Origin: Micromonospora avicenniae
GTDB lineage: Bacteria > Actinomycetota > Actinomycetes > Mycobacteriales > Micromonosporaceae
DNA: 64,000 nucleotides
Direction of reading: 5' to 3'
Assembly: GCF_900156065.1 (NCBI RefSeq)
Contig: NZ_FTNF01000029.1
Coordinates: forward strand, 1 to 64,000
Position 1 is the first letter of the stretch, and every line of letters begins with the position of its first letter. Shown here one piece after another: positions 34,374-43,105 of this stretch. The notes under the pieces are model-generated. The model was not told the origin of the DNA and did not search any database. It saw only the letters and a program-made list of their open reading frames with translations. Made by a program: the position numbers and the translations under genes.

Positions 34374-34859
34374 TCAGGAGATGACCCGTTGTGGGTACGC
34401 AGCAACCTCCCGCGCCCACTGCTCGGCCGCCACGGCGAGAGCGTCGGCCGAGACGGTCAGCGCGAGCGGGTACACCGCGGTCAGCGGGCGACGCATCCAC
34501 GGTGGCAGCGACTCGTAGGAGAACTCGACGGTCAGCTCCATTCGCCGGCGCCGGATGACGCGGGTACGGAACGCGAGGTTCGGTTCGGCGAACCGCAGCA
34601 GCGCGGGCAGCGCGGTGGGTGAGGCGCCCAGGTCGGCCTGCAGCCGCAGCCAGTCGGCGAGGATTCCCGCCTCGGGCACTGTCAGGCACGGATCACAGTG
34701 GGACCAGGCCTGGCCGTCCGCGGTGCGGGCATCCACCTCGATGAGGAGCCAGTCGTCCCAGTCCTCCGCCTGCTCGACATCGACCGGCGGCTCGACGCCC
34801 GGCTGGTAGCCGACCGGCCGGATCCTCAGCCGCGCACCATCGTCGGAGCGTATCTCCAT
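34374..34859 (-). CDS. WapI-type immunity family protein
   Basis: A 161-residue soluble protein beginning MEIRSDDGARLRIRPVGY. It has a DDWLLIEVDARTADGQAWSHCDPCLTVPEAGILADWL core and the later RFAEPNLAF, the pattern I associate with WapI-type immunity proteins that neutralise polymorphic toxins. ATG 34859 is chosen over longer frames because the domain starts there. No toxin gene is adjacent, so it may be an orphan immunity gene. It sits between two paralogous membrane proteins. Confidence 0.65.
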   Translation of the reverse strand: MEIRSDDGARLRIRPVGYQPGVEPPVDVEQAEDWDDWLLIEVDARTADGQAWSHCDPCLTVPEAGILADWLRLQADLGASPTALPALLRFAEPNLAFRTRVIRRRRMELTVEFSYESLPPWMRRPLTAVYPLALTVSADALAVAAEQWAREVAAYPQRVIS

Positions 34860-34907
34860 AACCCCATCATCCCGAACAGAAGCCACAGTATGCACTAAAA
34901 CGGACAC

Positions 34908-35180
34908 ATGATCGGCTGGGGTCAGCTCGCAGCGCCGCTCCTGCTCCTTCTCCCGCTCTATGGGATCTGCCGCCTGGCCGACCTGCCGGTCGGCGCGGCG
35001 CTCATCTTCGCCAGCCTGCTGCCGCTGCGCGCACACGCCGACCCGCACAACATGCCCGAACGCGACTGGAAGGCGTCGAAGGTGGCGCCCTCTCGCGTGC
35101 GACCTCTCTGGCGGGCCGCTGCTCGAACGAACTGCGGCGACTACGACCGAGAGCCTGATACCGCTGAGGCATATTTATGA
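34908..35180 (+). CDS. Doubtful small membrane protein
   Basis: A 90-residue frame from ATG 34908 with one hydrophobic segment (LAAPLLLLLPLYGICRLADLPVGAALIFASLLPL). The rest is polar and without motif. The stop lies in the loop of the inverted repeat at 35157-35192. The N-terminal segment could be real and the C-terminal half fortuitous. No ribosome site is evident. Confidence 0.25.
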   Translation: MIGWGQLAAPLLLLLPLYGICRLADLPVGAALIFASLLPLRAHADPHNMPERDWKASKVAPSRVRPLWRAAARTNCGDYDREPDTAEAYL

Positions 35181-35192
35181 CTCAGCGGTATC
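35157..35192. repeat. Palindromic hairpin element, copy 1
   Basis: GATACCGCTGAG and CTCAGCGGTATC are perfect 12-base arms around GCATATTTATGA, where CAT/ATG can pair further. A related element with the same GATACC..GGTATC ends and CAT..ATG core occurs at 56706-56743. It is AT-rich in the loop, unlike its surroundings. It could be a repetitive palindrome, a terminator or an operator. Confidence 0.7.
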
Positions 35193-35208
35193 AAGCCTGA
35201 ATTCCGCC

Positions 35209-35286
35209 TACTGTCCGGGCCGTCCCGCACGGCCTGCCACGTTCGCGTACTGTGCGGGCCGACCTGCACGGCCTGTCGTGGCCACC
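35209..35286. repeat. Tandem repeat of a 39-base unit
   Basis: TACTGT.CGGGCCG.C..GCACGGCCTG.C appears twice with a 39-base period (starting at 35209 and 35248), just beyond the stop of the gene at 35307. No coding role is seen. Confidence 0.5.
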
Positions 35287-35306
35287 CACCGGCCCGAAGA
35301 GCCTGG

Positions 35307-36470
35307 TCAGGTCCAGACCGTTCGGCGCACGCCGCGATGTTCGGCGCACGCGTTCCGGTAGCCGCCGGTCAGGCTCACCACACCGTCGCGGCACTGCACC
35401 AGGTAGCCCCGGCCGGCCCAGAACTCCTGGGCGCAGTCGAAGTGGTCGCAGATCTCGGCGGCGGGCTTGCGGATTCGGTTGCCGCCGCAGAAGTCGTACC
35501 CCATCGGGTTCTGCGGGGCGCCGCAGAGCCGCTCCCGCCGAGGTGTCGGTGACGGGCTTGTGCGCTTGGGCCGGGGCGTCGCCGAGGCCGGCACCGAGGC
35601 CGCCGTCTCGACCTTGACCGGCGCGGGTACCGCCGCACGGACCGGCGGCGCGACGTTCGGAGTGGCGACGGGGGTGGCGGCGATCGCCACCTCCGCCCCC
35701 GGGTCGGACGGCCCCGTCTCGATGAGCGCGGCGGGCACCAGCACGGCCAGCGCGGCGGCGACCGCGACCGTACGCCGGCCACCGGGCACCAGGCCGGAGA
35801 GCCGAGCCTGCGCCGGCGTGGCGACGGCCGGCCGTATCGGCTTGAGCTCCGCGTGCTCGGCGATCAGGTCGTCGAGCTGCGTGATCACCGCGTCGCGCTG
35901 CTCGATCGCGTCGGCGAACGCCAGCGTCAGCTTGAAGCGGAAGTCGGCTGCCGCCTCGACGGGCAGCAGTACGCCGGAGGTACGCCGGCGGTCGAGCGTC
36001 TGGATCAGCGTGACCGGTGCCGCCGGGTCGTGCGCGAGGCCGGTCATCTTCCCGTACGCCCAGTCGCGCCGACCGCGCCCGCCGAGCAGCACCAGGCGGC
36101 GACTGGTGATGACGGCCATCCCCGCGTCGGTGACCCGCACCCCGTCCGGGCGGCGGGGCCGAAGCGGCGCCACCTCGGCGCGCACGGCCAGGTCCGGCGC
36201 GGGCAGCACGCCGGTGTGCCGCACCTCGGCCAGCTGCACGGCGGGCCACACCCAGAGGACCACCTCGTCGGGTGAGAGTTCGAGCGGCAGCCCACCACCG
36301 GCGGCTGCGCTGCCCTGGAAGTCGGCGGCGAGCCCGCGCAGCCGGCGCAGTTCGTCGTCCCGCCGCCGCCAGTCGGCCTCGGCCCTGCGGTACGTCCGGT
36401 GCCGGCGCTCGTTCTGCCGGTGCGCCCAGCGGTACCGCCAAGTGGAACCCGTCGAATCAGTCCTTGCCAT
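35307..36470 (-). CDS. One-pass membrane protein with PH-like cytoplasmic domain and secreted Cys-rich domain
   Basis: A 387-residue paralogue of the protein at 32994-34274. It has an Arg-rich helix (RWAHRQNERRHRTYRRAEADW), a PH-like domain (SPDEVVLWVWP.., GVRVTDAGMAVITSRRLVLLGG), and a membrane helix near 225-245 (TVAVAAALAVLVPAALI). A linker then leads to a C-terminal domain with six Cys (CGAPQNPMGYDFCGG.., CDHFDCAQEFW, GYLVQCRDGVVSLTGG, ACAEH). I recognise that tail as a small exported domain common in actinobacteria. ATG 36470 follows AAGGAG by six bases. Function unknown. Confidence 0.75.
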   Translation of the reverse strand: MARTDSTGSTWRYRWAHRQNERRHRTYRRAEADWRRRDDELRRLRGLAADFQGSAAAGGGLPLELSPDEVVLWVWPAVQLAEVRHTGVLPAPDLAVRAEVAPLRPRRPDGVRVTDAGMAVITSRRLVLLGGRGRRDWAYGKMTGLAHDPAAPVTLIQTLDRRRTSGVLLPVEAAADFRFKLTLAFADAIEQRDAVITQLDDLIAEHAELKPIRPAVATPAQARLSGLVPGGRRTVAVAAALAVLVPAALIETGPSDPGAEVAIAATPVATPNVAPPVRAAVPAPVKVETAASVPASATPRPKRTSPSPTPRRERLCGAPQNPMGYDFCGGNRIRKPAAEICDHFDCAQEFWAGRGYLVQCRDGVVSLTGGYRNACAEHRGVRRTVWT

Positions 36471-36656
36471 GCCGACTCCTTCGCCGTGCAGGCCACCAAC
36501 CGGGGTGTCACAGGTGTCAACTCCGGCGGCGTTCGACCCGCATCCGCCAGCGTGGACGAAATGCCCGATCGGCGGAGCAACATGGACGATAGGGCGGTTT
36601 TGTCGCAGCAGCTCGTCCGGTTCGGGCGTGTCGCGCGACACCGGCCCCGGACGCGC

Positions 36657-36692
36657 CGCGCCCGCCGGCCCGAGACGGGTCCGGCGGGCGCG
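36657..36692 (-). terminator. Hairpin after the aculeacin acylase gene
   Basis: CGCGCCCGCCGG and CCGGCGGGCGCG form a perfect 12-base stem, with further CCC/GGG pairing in the loop, 12 bases beyond the minus-strand stop. Confidence 0.7.
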
Positions 36693-36704
36693 TCGGTCGG
36701 CGGG

Positions 36705-39080
36705 TCAGTGGCCGCGGCCCTCCCCCACCCGGTACGTGCGCAGGTTCGGATCGGCCTTGATCTGCGCCTCGGTGAACTTGATGGTGTCCCAGCCCTTCTG
36801 CGAGTAGAGCTCGGTCTGGTCCGCGTACCAGGGCGAGTTCGGGTTGGTCGACTGCGAGTAGGTGAGGATCTGCCGCCCCGACGGGCCGTTCGGACCCAGC
36901 TCGACGGCCATCACGAACGAGGAGCCGTGCACCACCTTCGGATAGCCGACACCCGGCACCCGGTTGTTGACGATCATGTTGAAGATGCCGGCCTCGGCGC
37001 GTCCGCCGTGGATCGGGATACGCCGGTCACCGCGCGGTTCGGTCTGGACATCGCCCAGCCGCGCGTCGAGCGCGATGCCGTCGAGGCGGCGCACGGCGTC
37101 GGCGAGCGCCCTGAGCACCCGCGGGTCGGTGGTGGCCAGCCGCCTCGGCGTGCGTACCGGATCGCCTACCGAGAAGGCGTCGGCGAACCGCAGACCGCCC
37201 GCGAGGACGAACTCGGTGAACAGGTGCGCGCCCCGGCTGTCCAGGTCGGCGTGCAGATCCCACCGCCCGAGCGTGGTGCAGGCGCCGCGCAGGTCCACGG
37301 TCGTGCCGTCAGAGGCGGTGGCGGCGGGCTGGGCGGTACAGAGCGCCACCAGGTCGTCGCGGACCAGTTCACCGCCGTACACCCTGTTGCCGAAGACCGT
37401 CTGCCACAGCCGCTCGGCGGTGAACCCGCGGCCGGGCAGCCCGTCGGTGCCTTCCAGCCGCTGCTGCACCTGGTCCAGCCCGAGCCGGGTACGCAGGCTG
37501 CGCGGAGTGCCCTCGTCACCGATGATCCGCGGGTAGCCCTCGAGCGGCGCCTTCGGGTTCGCCAACCAGTAGCTGTCGTTGGAGTTGGTCACGTAGTCGC
37601 TGCGGATGCGGACCGGAAGGCGCGCCGGGCCGAGGATGCCGGGCACTGCGGCGTCCCGGTCGGAGCCGAGCGCGCACGCCGACCGCGAGCCGTCGAGCAC
37701 GGCCTGGCCGCTGCTGGCGTACATCGGTTGGAACTCGGCCGGGATACAGGCGGCGGCCAGCGCGTCGGTGACCCGGGGGATCACCGAGTGGTCGGCGTAG
37801 AGCGCCTCACCACGCGCGTCGGCGGCGATCACGTTCACCCACGGCAGGAACTGGTAGCGGTCGAGCACCCGCTTCAGGTCCCGCACGTCCGAGGCCCGGC
37901 CCATCTGGAGCCAGCCGTCGAAGGCACGGTTGTTGGTGGCGTTGACGTCGGTGATGGCGTACGCGGTGCTCGTCGTCCAGTCGAAGGTGCCGGGCACCAC
38001 CACGACCGGCCCGTAGTGGGTGTCGTGGAAGGTCCGGCTGACCGGGACGAGCCGGCCGTCGGGCCCGGGCACCTGGGCGGTGACCGTGCGGGTGGTCATC
38101 TTCCGCGGCTTGCCGTCGAGGTAGTAGGAGGTGGGGTCACCGGGGACGAGCGCGAGCCGGTGCCAGACGAAACGGCGGGCCGTCGAGACGGTGTGGCTCC
38201 AGGCGAGCGACCGGTTGTGTCCGATCTCGATGATCGGGTCGCCGATCAGCCCCGCGCCCTCCACGTCGTACCGGCCGGGCACCTTCAGGTGCATCCGGTA
38301 GAAGCGGTCCGGACCGTCCCACGGGAAGTGCGGGTTGGCGAGAACCATTCCGCCCTGGTTGGCGGTGGCCGCCTCACCCAGCCCGTACGCGTTGCTGCCG
38401 ATACCGGCGGTCGTGCCGTCGGCGGCGGCGAGCACCGCCGCCGCGCCCGGGGCGTCCTGCACGCCCGCCGGCCCGGTGGCGCCCGGCGGAGCCGCCGCGA
38501 CGATCCCGTCCAGCATCGCCGCCGAACCGGCCCGGACCATGCTGGCCCAGCTGGTACGCCAGACGTCCAACTCGGTGAGGGGGCGTACCCACGCCCGACC
38601 CCGGCACGCCGGATCCGTCAGCTTCCCCACCCCGACCTTGCGCAGGTAGGAGTTGTAGCCGGCGGCGAAGCCACGAACCAGGTCGCGGATCTCGTCGGTG
38701 GGCGCGTGCACCCCGTCGCGGCGGCCGTCGAGCATCCGCTCGACCGTCCGGTCCGCCATCGCCTTGCGGTAGAACAGGTCGCTGCGCACGTTGGCGTCGG
38801 TGGAGCCGCTCGCCCCGAACCACCGGGACCGCTCCCCGTTGACCGTCACCGCCGTCTCGGCGATGACACAGAGGTTGTCCTCGGCCTGCACGTAGCCGAC
38901 GCCGAAACCGAGGCTGGCGAAGTTCGCCGCGGTGATGTGCGGCACGCCGTACGACGCGCGGCGGATCTCGGCCGAGTAGCCGCGATCCCGCTGGTGCGCA
39001 CCGGCCGGCGCGGCGCCGAGCCCGGTGACGATCAGCCCCAGGGCGGCCACCGCCGCGCCGAGGCGTACTGAGGATTTCAT
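36705..39080 (-). CDS. aac: Aculeacin A acylase homologue (penicillin acylase family)
   Basis: A 791-residue exported Ntn-hydrolase precursor. The signal peptide is followed by the alpha part, beginning near YSAEIRRASYGVPHITAANF. The processing site and nucleophile are at Gly228/Ser229 (GIGSNAYGLG), and a long beta part ends PNLRTYRVGEG. From memory, long stretches agree with the 786-residue aculeacin A acylase of Actinoplanes utahensis, including YVQAEDN, NPHFPW and SWRTSW-like blocks. The enzyme removes long acyl chains from lipopeptides and can act on acyl-homoserine lactones. GGAGGAG precedes ATG 39080. No biosynthetic cluster is adjacent. Confidence 0.92.
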   Translation of the reverse strand: MKSSVRLGAAVAALGLIVTGLGAAPAGAHQRDRGYSAEIRRASYGVPHITAANFASLGFGVGYVQAEDNLCVIAETAVTVNGERSRWFGASGSTDANVRSDLFYRKAMADRTVERMLDGRRDGVHAPTDEIRDLVRGFAAGYNSYLRKVGVGKLTDPACRGRAWVRPLTELDVWRTSWASMVRAGSAAMLDGIVAAAPPGATGPAGVQDAPGAAAVLAAADGTTAGIGSNAYGLGEAATANQGGMVLANPHFPWDGPDRFYRMHLKVPGRYDVEGAGLIGDPIIEIGHNRSLAWSHTVSTARRFVWHRLALVPGDPTSYYLDGKPRKMTTRTVTAQVPGPDGRLVPVSRTFHDTHYGPVVVVPGTFDWTTSTAYAITDVNATNNRAFDGWLQMGRASDVRDLKRVLDRYQFLPWVNVIAADARGEALYADHSVIPRVTDALAAACIPAEFQPMYASSGQAVLDGSRSACALGSDRDAAVPGILGPARLPVRIRSDYVTNSNDSYWLANPKAPLEGYPRIIGDEGTPRSLRTRLGLDQVQQRLEGTDGLPGRGFTAERLWQTVFGNRVYGGELVRDDLVALCTAQPAATASDGTTVDLRGACTTLGRWDLHADLDSRGAHLFTEFVLAGGLRFADAFSVGDPVRTPRRLATTDPRVLRALADAVRRLDGIALDARLGDVQTEPRGDRRIPIHGGRAEAGIFNMIVNNRVPGVGYPKVVHGSSFVMAVELGPNGPSGRQILTYSQSTNPNSPWYADQTELYSQKGWDTIKFTEAQIKADPNLRTYRVGEGRGH

Positions 39081-39301
39081 CGTTCTCCTCCCCCGTGGCG
39101 GACCCCCGCACCTCACTGTCCGAGGGACATTCACGATGATCGCTCATTCTGGTCGCCGGCGGGGCCCTCGTACAGCCCCACGGCGTCGAACGCTCGGCCC
39201 ACCACCGGCCGACGCCGGCGCGACCAGCGGTGATCGCCCTCCGTGACGGCCTGCGCCTCGGTAACGTCAGCCGCAGCCGGCGCAGGAGGGAGTTGACGTC
39301 G

Positions 39302-40855
39302 ATGGCCGGGTCGGGCGGCGCCCCGCCGGTGGTGCTCGGCGTGGACATCGGCACCACCAGCACCAAGGCCGTCGCCTACGACACGACCGGGCGGCAGCTC
39401 GCCGGCAACTCGGCCGGCTACCCGTTGAGTGAACCGCAGCCCGGGTACGCCGAGCAGGATCCGCAGCGCATCCTGGACGCGGTCGTCACGTCGGTCCGCG
39501 CCACGGTGGCCGAGCTGGACCGCCCGCCGACCTGCCTGTCGTTCGGCACCGCGATGCACAGCCTGATCGGGCTGGACGGTGACGGCGCCCTGCTCACCCC
39601 GTCGATCACCTGGGCCGACTCGCGCGCCAGCCGGCAGGCCGAGCGGCTGCGCGCCGTACCGTCCGGGCTCGCCCTGCACCGGCGAACCGGCACACCGATC
39701 CATCCGATGGCCCCGCTGCCGAAGCTGCTCTGGTTCGCCGAGCAGCAGCCGGCGCTCTTCCAACGGGTCGCCCACTGGGTGGGGATCAAGGACTGGGTGC
39801 TGCTGCGGCTCTGCGGGATGCTGGTCACCGACCATTCGGTCGCCTCCGGCACCGGCCTGATGGACATCCACCGGCTGGACTGGGACACCGAGGCGCTCGC
39901 CATCGCCGGGATAACCGCGCAGAAGCTGCCCCAACTGGTCTCCACCACCGCCGTGCTGCCCCGGCTCACGGCCGAGGCGGCGGCCGCCACCGGCCTGCCC
40001 GAGCGCACCCCGGTCGTGGTCGGCGCCGGCGACGGGCCGCTGGCCAACCTGGGGCTCGGCGCGGTGCACCCCGGCATGGTGGCCTGCTCGATCGGCACCA
40101 GCGGCGCGATGCGGGTCATGGTGGAACACCCGGGCGTCGACCCGCTCGGCGGGGTGTTCTGCTACGCGCTCACCGAGAACCGCTGGACGGTCGGCGGCGC
40201 GATCAACAACGGTGGCATCGTGCTGAGCTGGGCCGGCGACGCGCTAGCCCCGGAACTGGGCGCGCACGCCGAGGACGAACTGGTGGCCCTGGCCGCCCGC
40301 GCGCCCGTCGGCTCCGGCGGGCTCATCATGCTGCCGTACCTGCTCAGCGAGCGCGCGCCGCACTGGAGCGCCCTGCCCCGCGGCGCGTACGTGGGCCTGA
40401 CCCACGGGCACCGCCGGGAGCATCTCGTCCGGTCCGCCATGGAGGGCGTCTGCCAGCAGCTCGCGCTGGTGCTGGCCTCGGTGCGTTCCGCCGGCAACGA
40501 GGTGCGCGAGGTCCGGGCCAGCGGCGGGTTCGCCCGCAGCGGACTGTGGCGGCAGATCCTCGCCGACGCGCTCGGCGTCTCGGTGAGCTTCCCGGCGGGG
40601 CACGAGGGATCGAGCTTCGGCGCGGCGCTGCTCGGCATGCAGGCGCTCGGGCTGATCCCCTCCATCGACGTGGCGGCCGACCTGGTCCGGATCGACGAGA
40701 TCGTCCGACCCGACCCGGCCGCCGCCGCCACGTACGCGACGCTGTTGCCACTCTTCGCCGAGCTGTACGACGCGCTGGTGCCGACGTTCACCTCGCTGCG
40801 CCGGCTGGCGCCCAGTCTGCCCCCGGAACCCATCCCCACCCCACCGCCGATGTGA
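39302..40855 (+). CDS. Gluconokinase, FGGY carbohydrate kinase family
   Basis: A 517-residue kinase with the FGGY fold. The phosphate-binding start is LGVDIGTTSTKAVAYD, the middle has HRRTGTPIHPMAPLPKLLW typical of gluconokinases, and the C-terminal ATP-binding part has GSSFGAALLGMQALG. It should phosphorylate D-gluconate to 6-phosphogluconate for the pentose phosphate pathway. AGGAGGG precedes ATG 39302. The usual gntR or gntP neighbours are absent here, so substrate identity rests on the protein alone. Confidence 0.85.
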   Translation: MAGSGGAPPVVLGVDIGTTSTKAVAYDTTGRQLAGNSAGYPLSEPQPGYAEQDPQRILDAVVTSVRATVAELDRPPTCLSFGTAMHSLIGLDGDGALLTPSITWADSRASRQAERLRAVPSGLALHRRTGTPIHPMAPLPKLLWFAEQQPALFQRVAHWVGIKDWVLLRLCGMLVTDHSVASGTGLMDIHRLDWDTEALAIAGITAQKLPQLVSTTAVLPRLTAEAAAATGLPERTPVVVGAGDGPLANLGLGAVHPGMVACSIGTSGAMRVMVEHPGVDPLGGVFCYALTENRWTVGGAINNGGIVLSWAGDALAPELGAHAEDELVALAARAPVGSGGLIMLPYLLSERAPHWSALPRGAYVGLTHGHRREHLVRSAMEGVCQQLALVLASVRSAGNEVREVRASGGFARSGLWRQILADALGVSVSFPAGHEGSSFGAALLGMQALGLIPSIDVAADLVRIDEIVRPDPAAAATYATLLPLFAELYDALVPTFTSLRRLAPSLPPEPIPTPPPM

Positions 40856-40940
40856 CAGGCAGTCCTTCGACCGGCCGGCCGGTTCGCCGCTCGGACGGGT
40901 GACCCGAGCCGCGTCGACGCCATCCGCCGCACGCGCTTCA

Positions 40941-40946
40941 TATCGT
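40941..40946 (+). promoter_or_regulatory. -10-like box of a leaderless transcript
   Basis: TATCGT lies six bases before GTG 40953, which supports that start for the serine hydrolase gene. Confidence 0.45.
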
Positions 40947-40952
40947 ACGAAC

Positions 40953-42245
40953 GTGAAGAAAGCCGACAAGAAGGTCTCATCTTCCCGACGACGCGCCTGG
41001 CACGTACGCCTCACGGAGCTGGCCGCCACGGGCGTCGCCCTCGCTCTGCTGCCCACCGGTCCGGCCGTGGCCGACGGCGGCGGACCGGCCCCGACGCCGG
41101 AAACCCCGGACCGGCGGCCGCCAGCCAGCACCCTCGCCTGGCTGGCCTTCCCCGGCGGAGCCTTCTCTGTCGACAGCGAGACCCGCACCGTGCGCTACCG
41201 GGCCTGCGACGGCGACACCGGCCGGATCGCCGACCCGGACATGCGGGTACGCGGCCGGGTGGCCAGCGGCGAGGTCACGGTGGACGGAACCACCTACGCG
41301 TATGACGTGCCGCTGGTGGGCCGCAGCCGGGGCATCGTCGAGGTGACCCGTCCCGGGGCCGGGCCGGACGGGCTGGTCGGTGAGGTGGTCACCGAGCCGC
41401 AGCCGCCCAGCGATCCGGTGGCCGGTCGCCGGCTGCTTCCGCTCACCGGGCAGCTCCAGCAGGTCGTCGACGCCTCCACCGCCAACCCGGCAGGGGTCAC
41501 GGTGCGGGACCTCTCCGGCCGGTACGGCGACCAGCAGATCGCGGTCAACGGCACGTTCCGCCCGAAGGCCGCCAGCGTGATCAAACTGTGGATTCTGGTG
41601 GAGCTGCTGCGCCGGGTCGACTGCGGCCAGGTCTCCCTCGACGACGGAGTGCTGGTCACCCCGGCCCAGGTCGTCGACGGCACTGGTGAACTGCAGCACG
41701 AGACGTTCCCGCAGGTGGTGACCTTGCACCGGCTCGCCGAATACATGATCAAGTACAGCGACAACACGGCCGCGAACGTGCTGATCGACTACTTCGGCGG
41801 CTTCGCGCCGGTCAACGATCTGATCGACTCGATGAACCAGCGGGAGACGATCCTGGCCCGCAAGATGCTCGACACCGAGGCCGCCATGCGCGGCGAGGAG
41901 AACTACACCAGCCCCGACGACGTGGTCGCGCTCCTCGGCGCCGTCTGGGACGCGCAGATCCTCACCCCGGCCTCCCGCGACCTGATGATCGCTTTCATGG
42001 CCGAGCAGACCCTCAACACCAAGATCCCAGCCGCGCTGCCACCCGGGGTCCCCGTCGCGCACAAGACCGGCGACCTGCCGGACACCTCGCACGACGTCGG
42101 CTACTACCTCCTGCCCAGCTCGCAGGTCGCGGTCGCGTTCCTCACCTCCGGCCCGATGGCCGGCGGCGACGAGACCGTACGGCGATTGGCCCGCACCGTC
42201 TACGACTACCTCGTTGAACCGCAGGCCGGCACCTTCGGGCCGTGA
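40953..42245 (+). CDS. Class A beta-lactamase-related serine hydrolase, exported
   Basis: A 430-residue protein with a basic N-terminus, a hydrophobic export segment (about 22-42), and an N-terminal extra domain of about 120 residues. The beta-lactamase-type domain follows, with S208-V-I-K211, S269-D-N271 and K371-T-G373, the three catalytic motifs of class A enzymes. It may hydrolyse beta-lactams or act on peptidoglycan; the large extra domain is not typical of dedicated beta-lactamases. GTG 40953 has a leaderless-type -10 box, while an upstream GTG at 40899 would add 18 residues. Confidence 0.85.
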   Translation: MKKADKKVSSSRRRAWHVRLTELAATGVALALLPTGPAVADGGGPAPTPETPDRRPPASTLAWLAFPGGAFSVDSETRTVRYRACDGDTGRIADPDMRVRGRVASGEVTVDGTTYAYDVPLVGRSRGIVEVTRPGAGPDGLVGEVVTEPQPPSDPVAGRRLLPLTGQLQQVVDASTANPAGVTVRDLSGRYGDQQIAVNGTFRPKAASVIKLWILVELLRRVDCGQVSLDDGVLVTPAQVVDGTGELQHETFPQVVTLHRLAEYMIKYSDNTAANVLIDYFGGFAPVNDLIDSMNQRETILARKMLDTEAAMRGEENYTSPDDVVALLGAVWDAQILTPASRDLMIAFMAEQTLNTKIPAALPPGVPVAHKTGDLPDTSHDVGYYLLPSSQVAVAFLTSGPMAGGDETVRRLARTVYDYLVEPQAGTFGP

Positions 42246-42250
42246 TCGGG

Positions 42251-42299
42251 CGTTCCCGGCCCGGCGGACACCCCTTTTCGGGTACGCCGGGCCGGAACG
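42251..42299. terminator. Bidirectional hairpin between convergent genes
   Basis: CGTTCCCGGCCCGGCG pairs with CGCCGGGCCGGAACG (one extra base) around a loop containing CCCCTTTTCGGG. It lies between the serine hydrolase and TipAL-type genes and could stop transcription from both sides. Confidence 0.75.
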
Positions 42300-42308
42300 G
42301 GTCCGTGC

Positions 42309-43067
42309 TCAGGCGCGGCTGATCGCGTTGGCGTGGATCGCTTCGGCCAGGTACGCGGTGAGGCCGGGCGCGATGCTCTCGTAGTGCGCGGTGAAGCGCT
42401 CGTCGGCCAGGTACATGTCGGCCAGGCCGGTGTGGATCTCGTACGAGCACTCGTAGAACCAGCGGCCGATGATCTGCCGGTGCTCCTCGGCCAGCTCCAT
42501 CGCCTCGGGGCCGTCCGCCGGCGCGCCGGAGGACATCACCGCCACGATCCGCCGCGCCCAGTCCTCGTTCTCCTGCTTGAACCGCAGCCAGTCGTCCTTG
42601 CCGTACCGGGACACCCGCCGGTTCGACTCCGCGTACGCCTCGGTGCCGCCCCACCGCTGCTCCGCCTCCTCGGCGTGCGCCTCCGGCTCGAAGTCCCCGA
42701 AGACCTCGAACCGCTCCTCCGGGGTCAGCCGGATGTTCAACTTCCTCGCCTCCAATGCGAACTCGATCGCCGAGACCATCTCCTGCAACCGCTTGATCCG
42801 TACCGTCAGGAGCTCGTGTTGACGGCGCAGGTGCGCGGCCGGATCGGCCGCCGGATCGTCGAGGATCCCGGTGATCTGATCCAACGGGAACCCGAGCTCG
42901 CGGTAGTGACGGATGAGCTGCAACCGCTCCAGGTCCGTGTCGTCGTAGCGGCGGTAGCCCGTCGAGCTGCGCCCACTCGGCGAGAGCAGCCCGATCTCGT
43001 CGTAGTGGTGCAGCGTCCGCACCGTCACGCCGGCGAGCTTCGCCACCTGACCAACCGTGTACGCCAT
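42309..43067 (-). CDS. TipAL-type MerR regulator with TipAS drug-binding domain
   Basis: A 252-residue regulator. An N-terminal MerR domain (YTVGQVAKLAGVTVRTLHHYDEIGLL, GYRRYDDTDLERLQ) is followed by a coiled-coil linker and a C-terminal TipAS domain (EAEQRWGGTEAYAES.., TGLADMYLADERFTAHY). TipAL proteins bind thiopeptides and other drugs and activate multidrug genes. GGAAGGGAGGG precedes ATG 43067. It lies 38 bases downstream of the GGDEF/EAL gene on the same strand and may be co-transcribed with it. Its own operator would fall in that short gap. Confidence 0.9.
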   Translation of the reverse strand: MAYTVGQVAKLAGVTVRTLHHYDEIGLLSPSGRSSTGYRRYDDTDLERLQLIRHYRELGFPLDQITGILDDPAADPAAHLRRQHELLTVRIKRLQEMVSAIEFALEARKLNIRLTPEERFEVFGDFEPEAHAEEAEQRWGGTEAYAESNRRVSRYGKDDWLRFKQENEDWARRIVAVMSSGAPADGPEAMELAEEHRQIIGRWFYECSYEIHTGLADMYLADERFTAHYESIAPGLTAYLAEAIHANAISRA

Positions 43068-43105
43068 GGTTCCCTCCCTTCCGGAAACCAGGCTGCCGCC
43101 TGCCG

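Noticed and set aside
36399..39071. An 890-codon plus-strand frame across the acylase gene
   Set aside because: It is the antisense of a clear aculeacin-acylase homologue and has no domain of its own.
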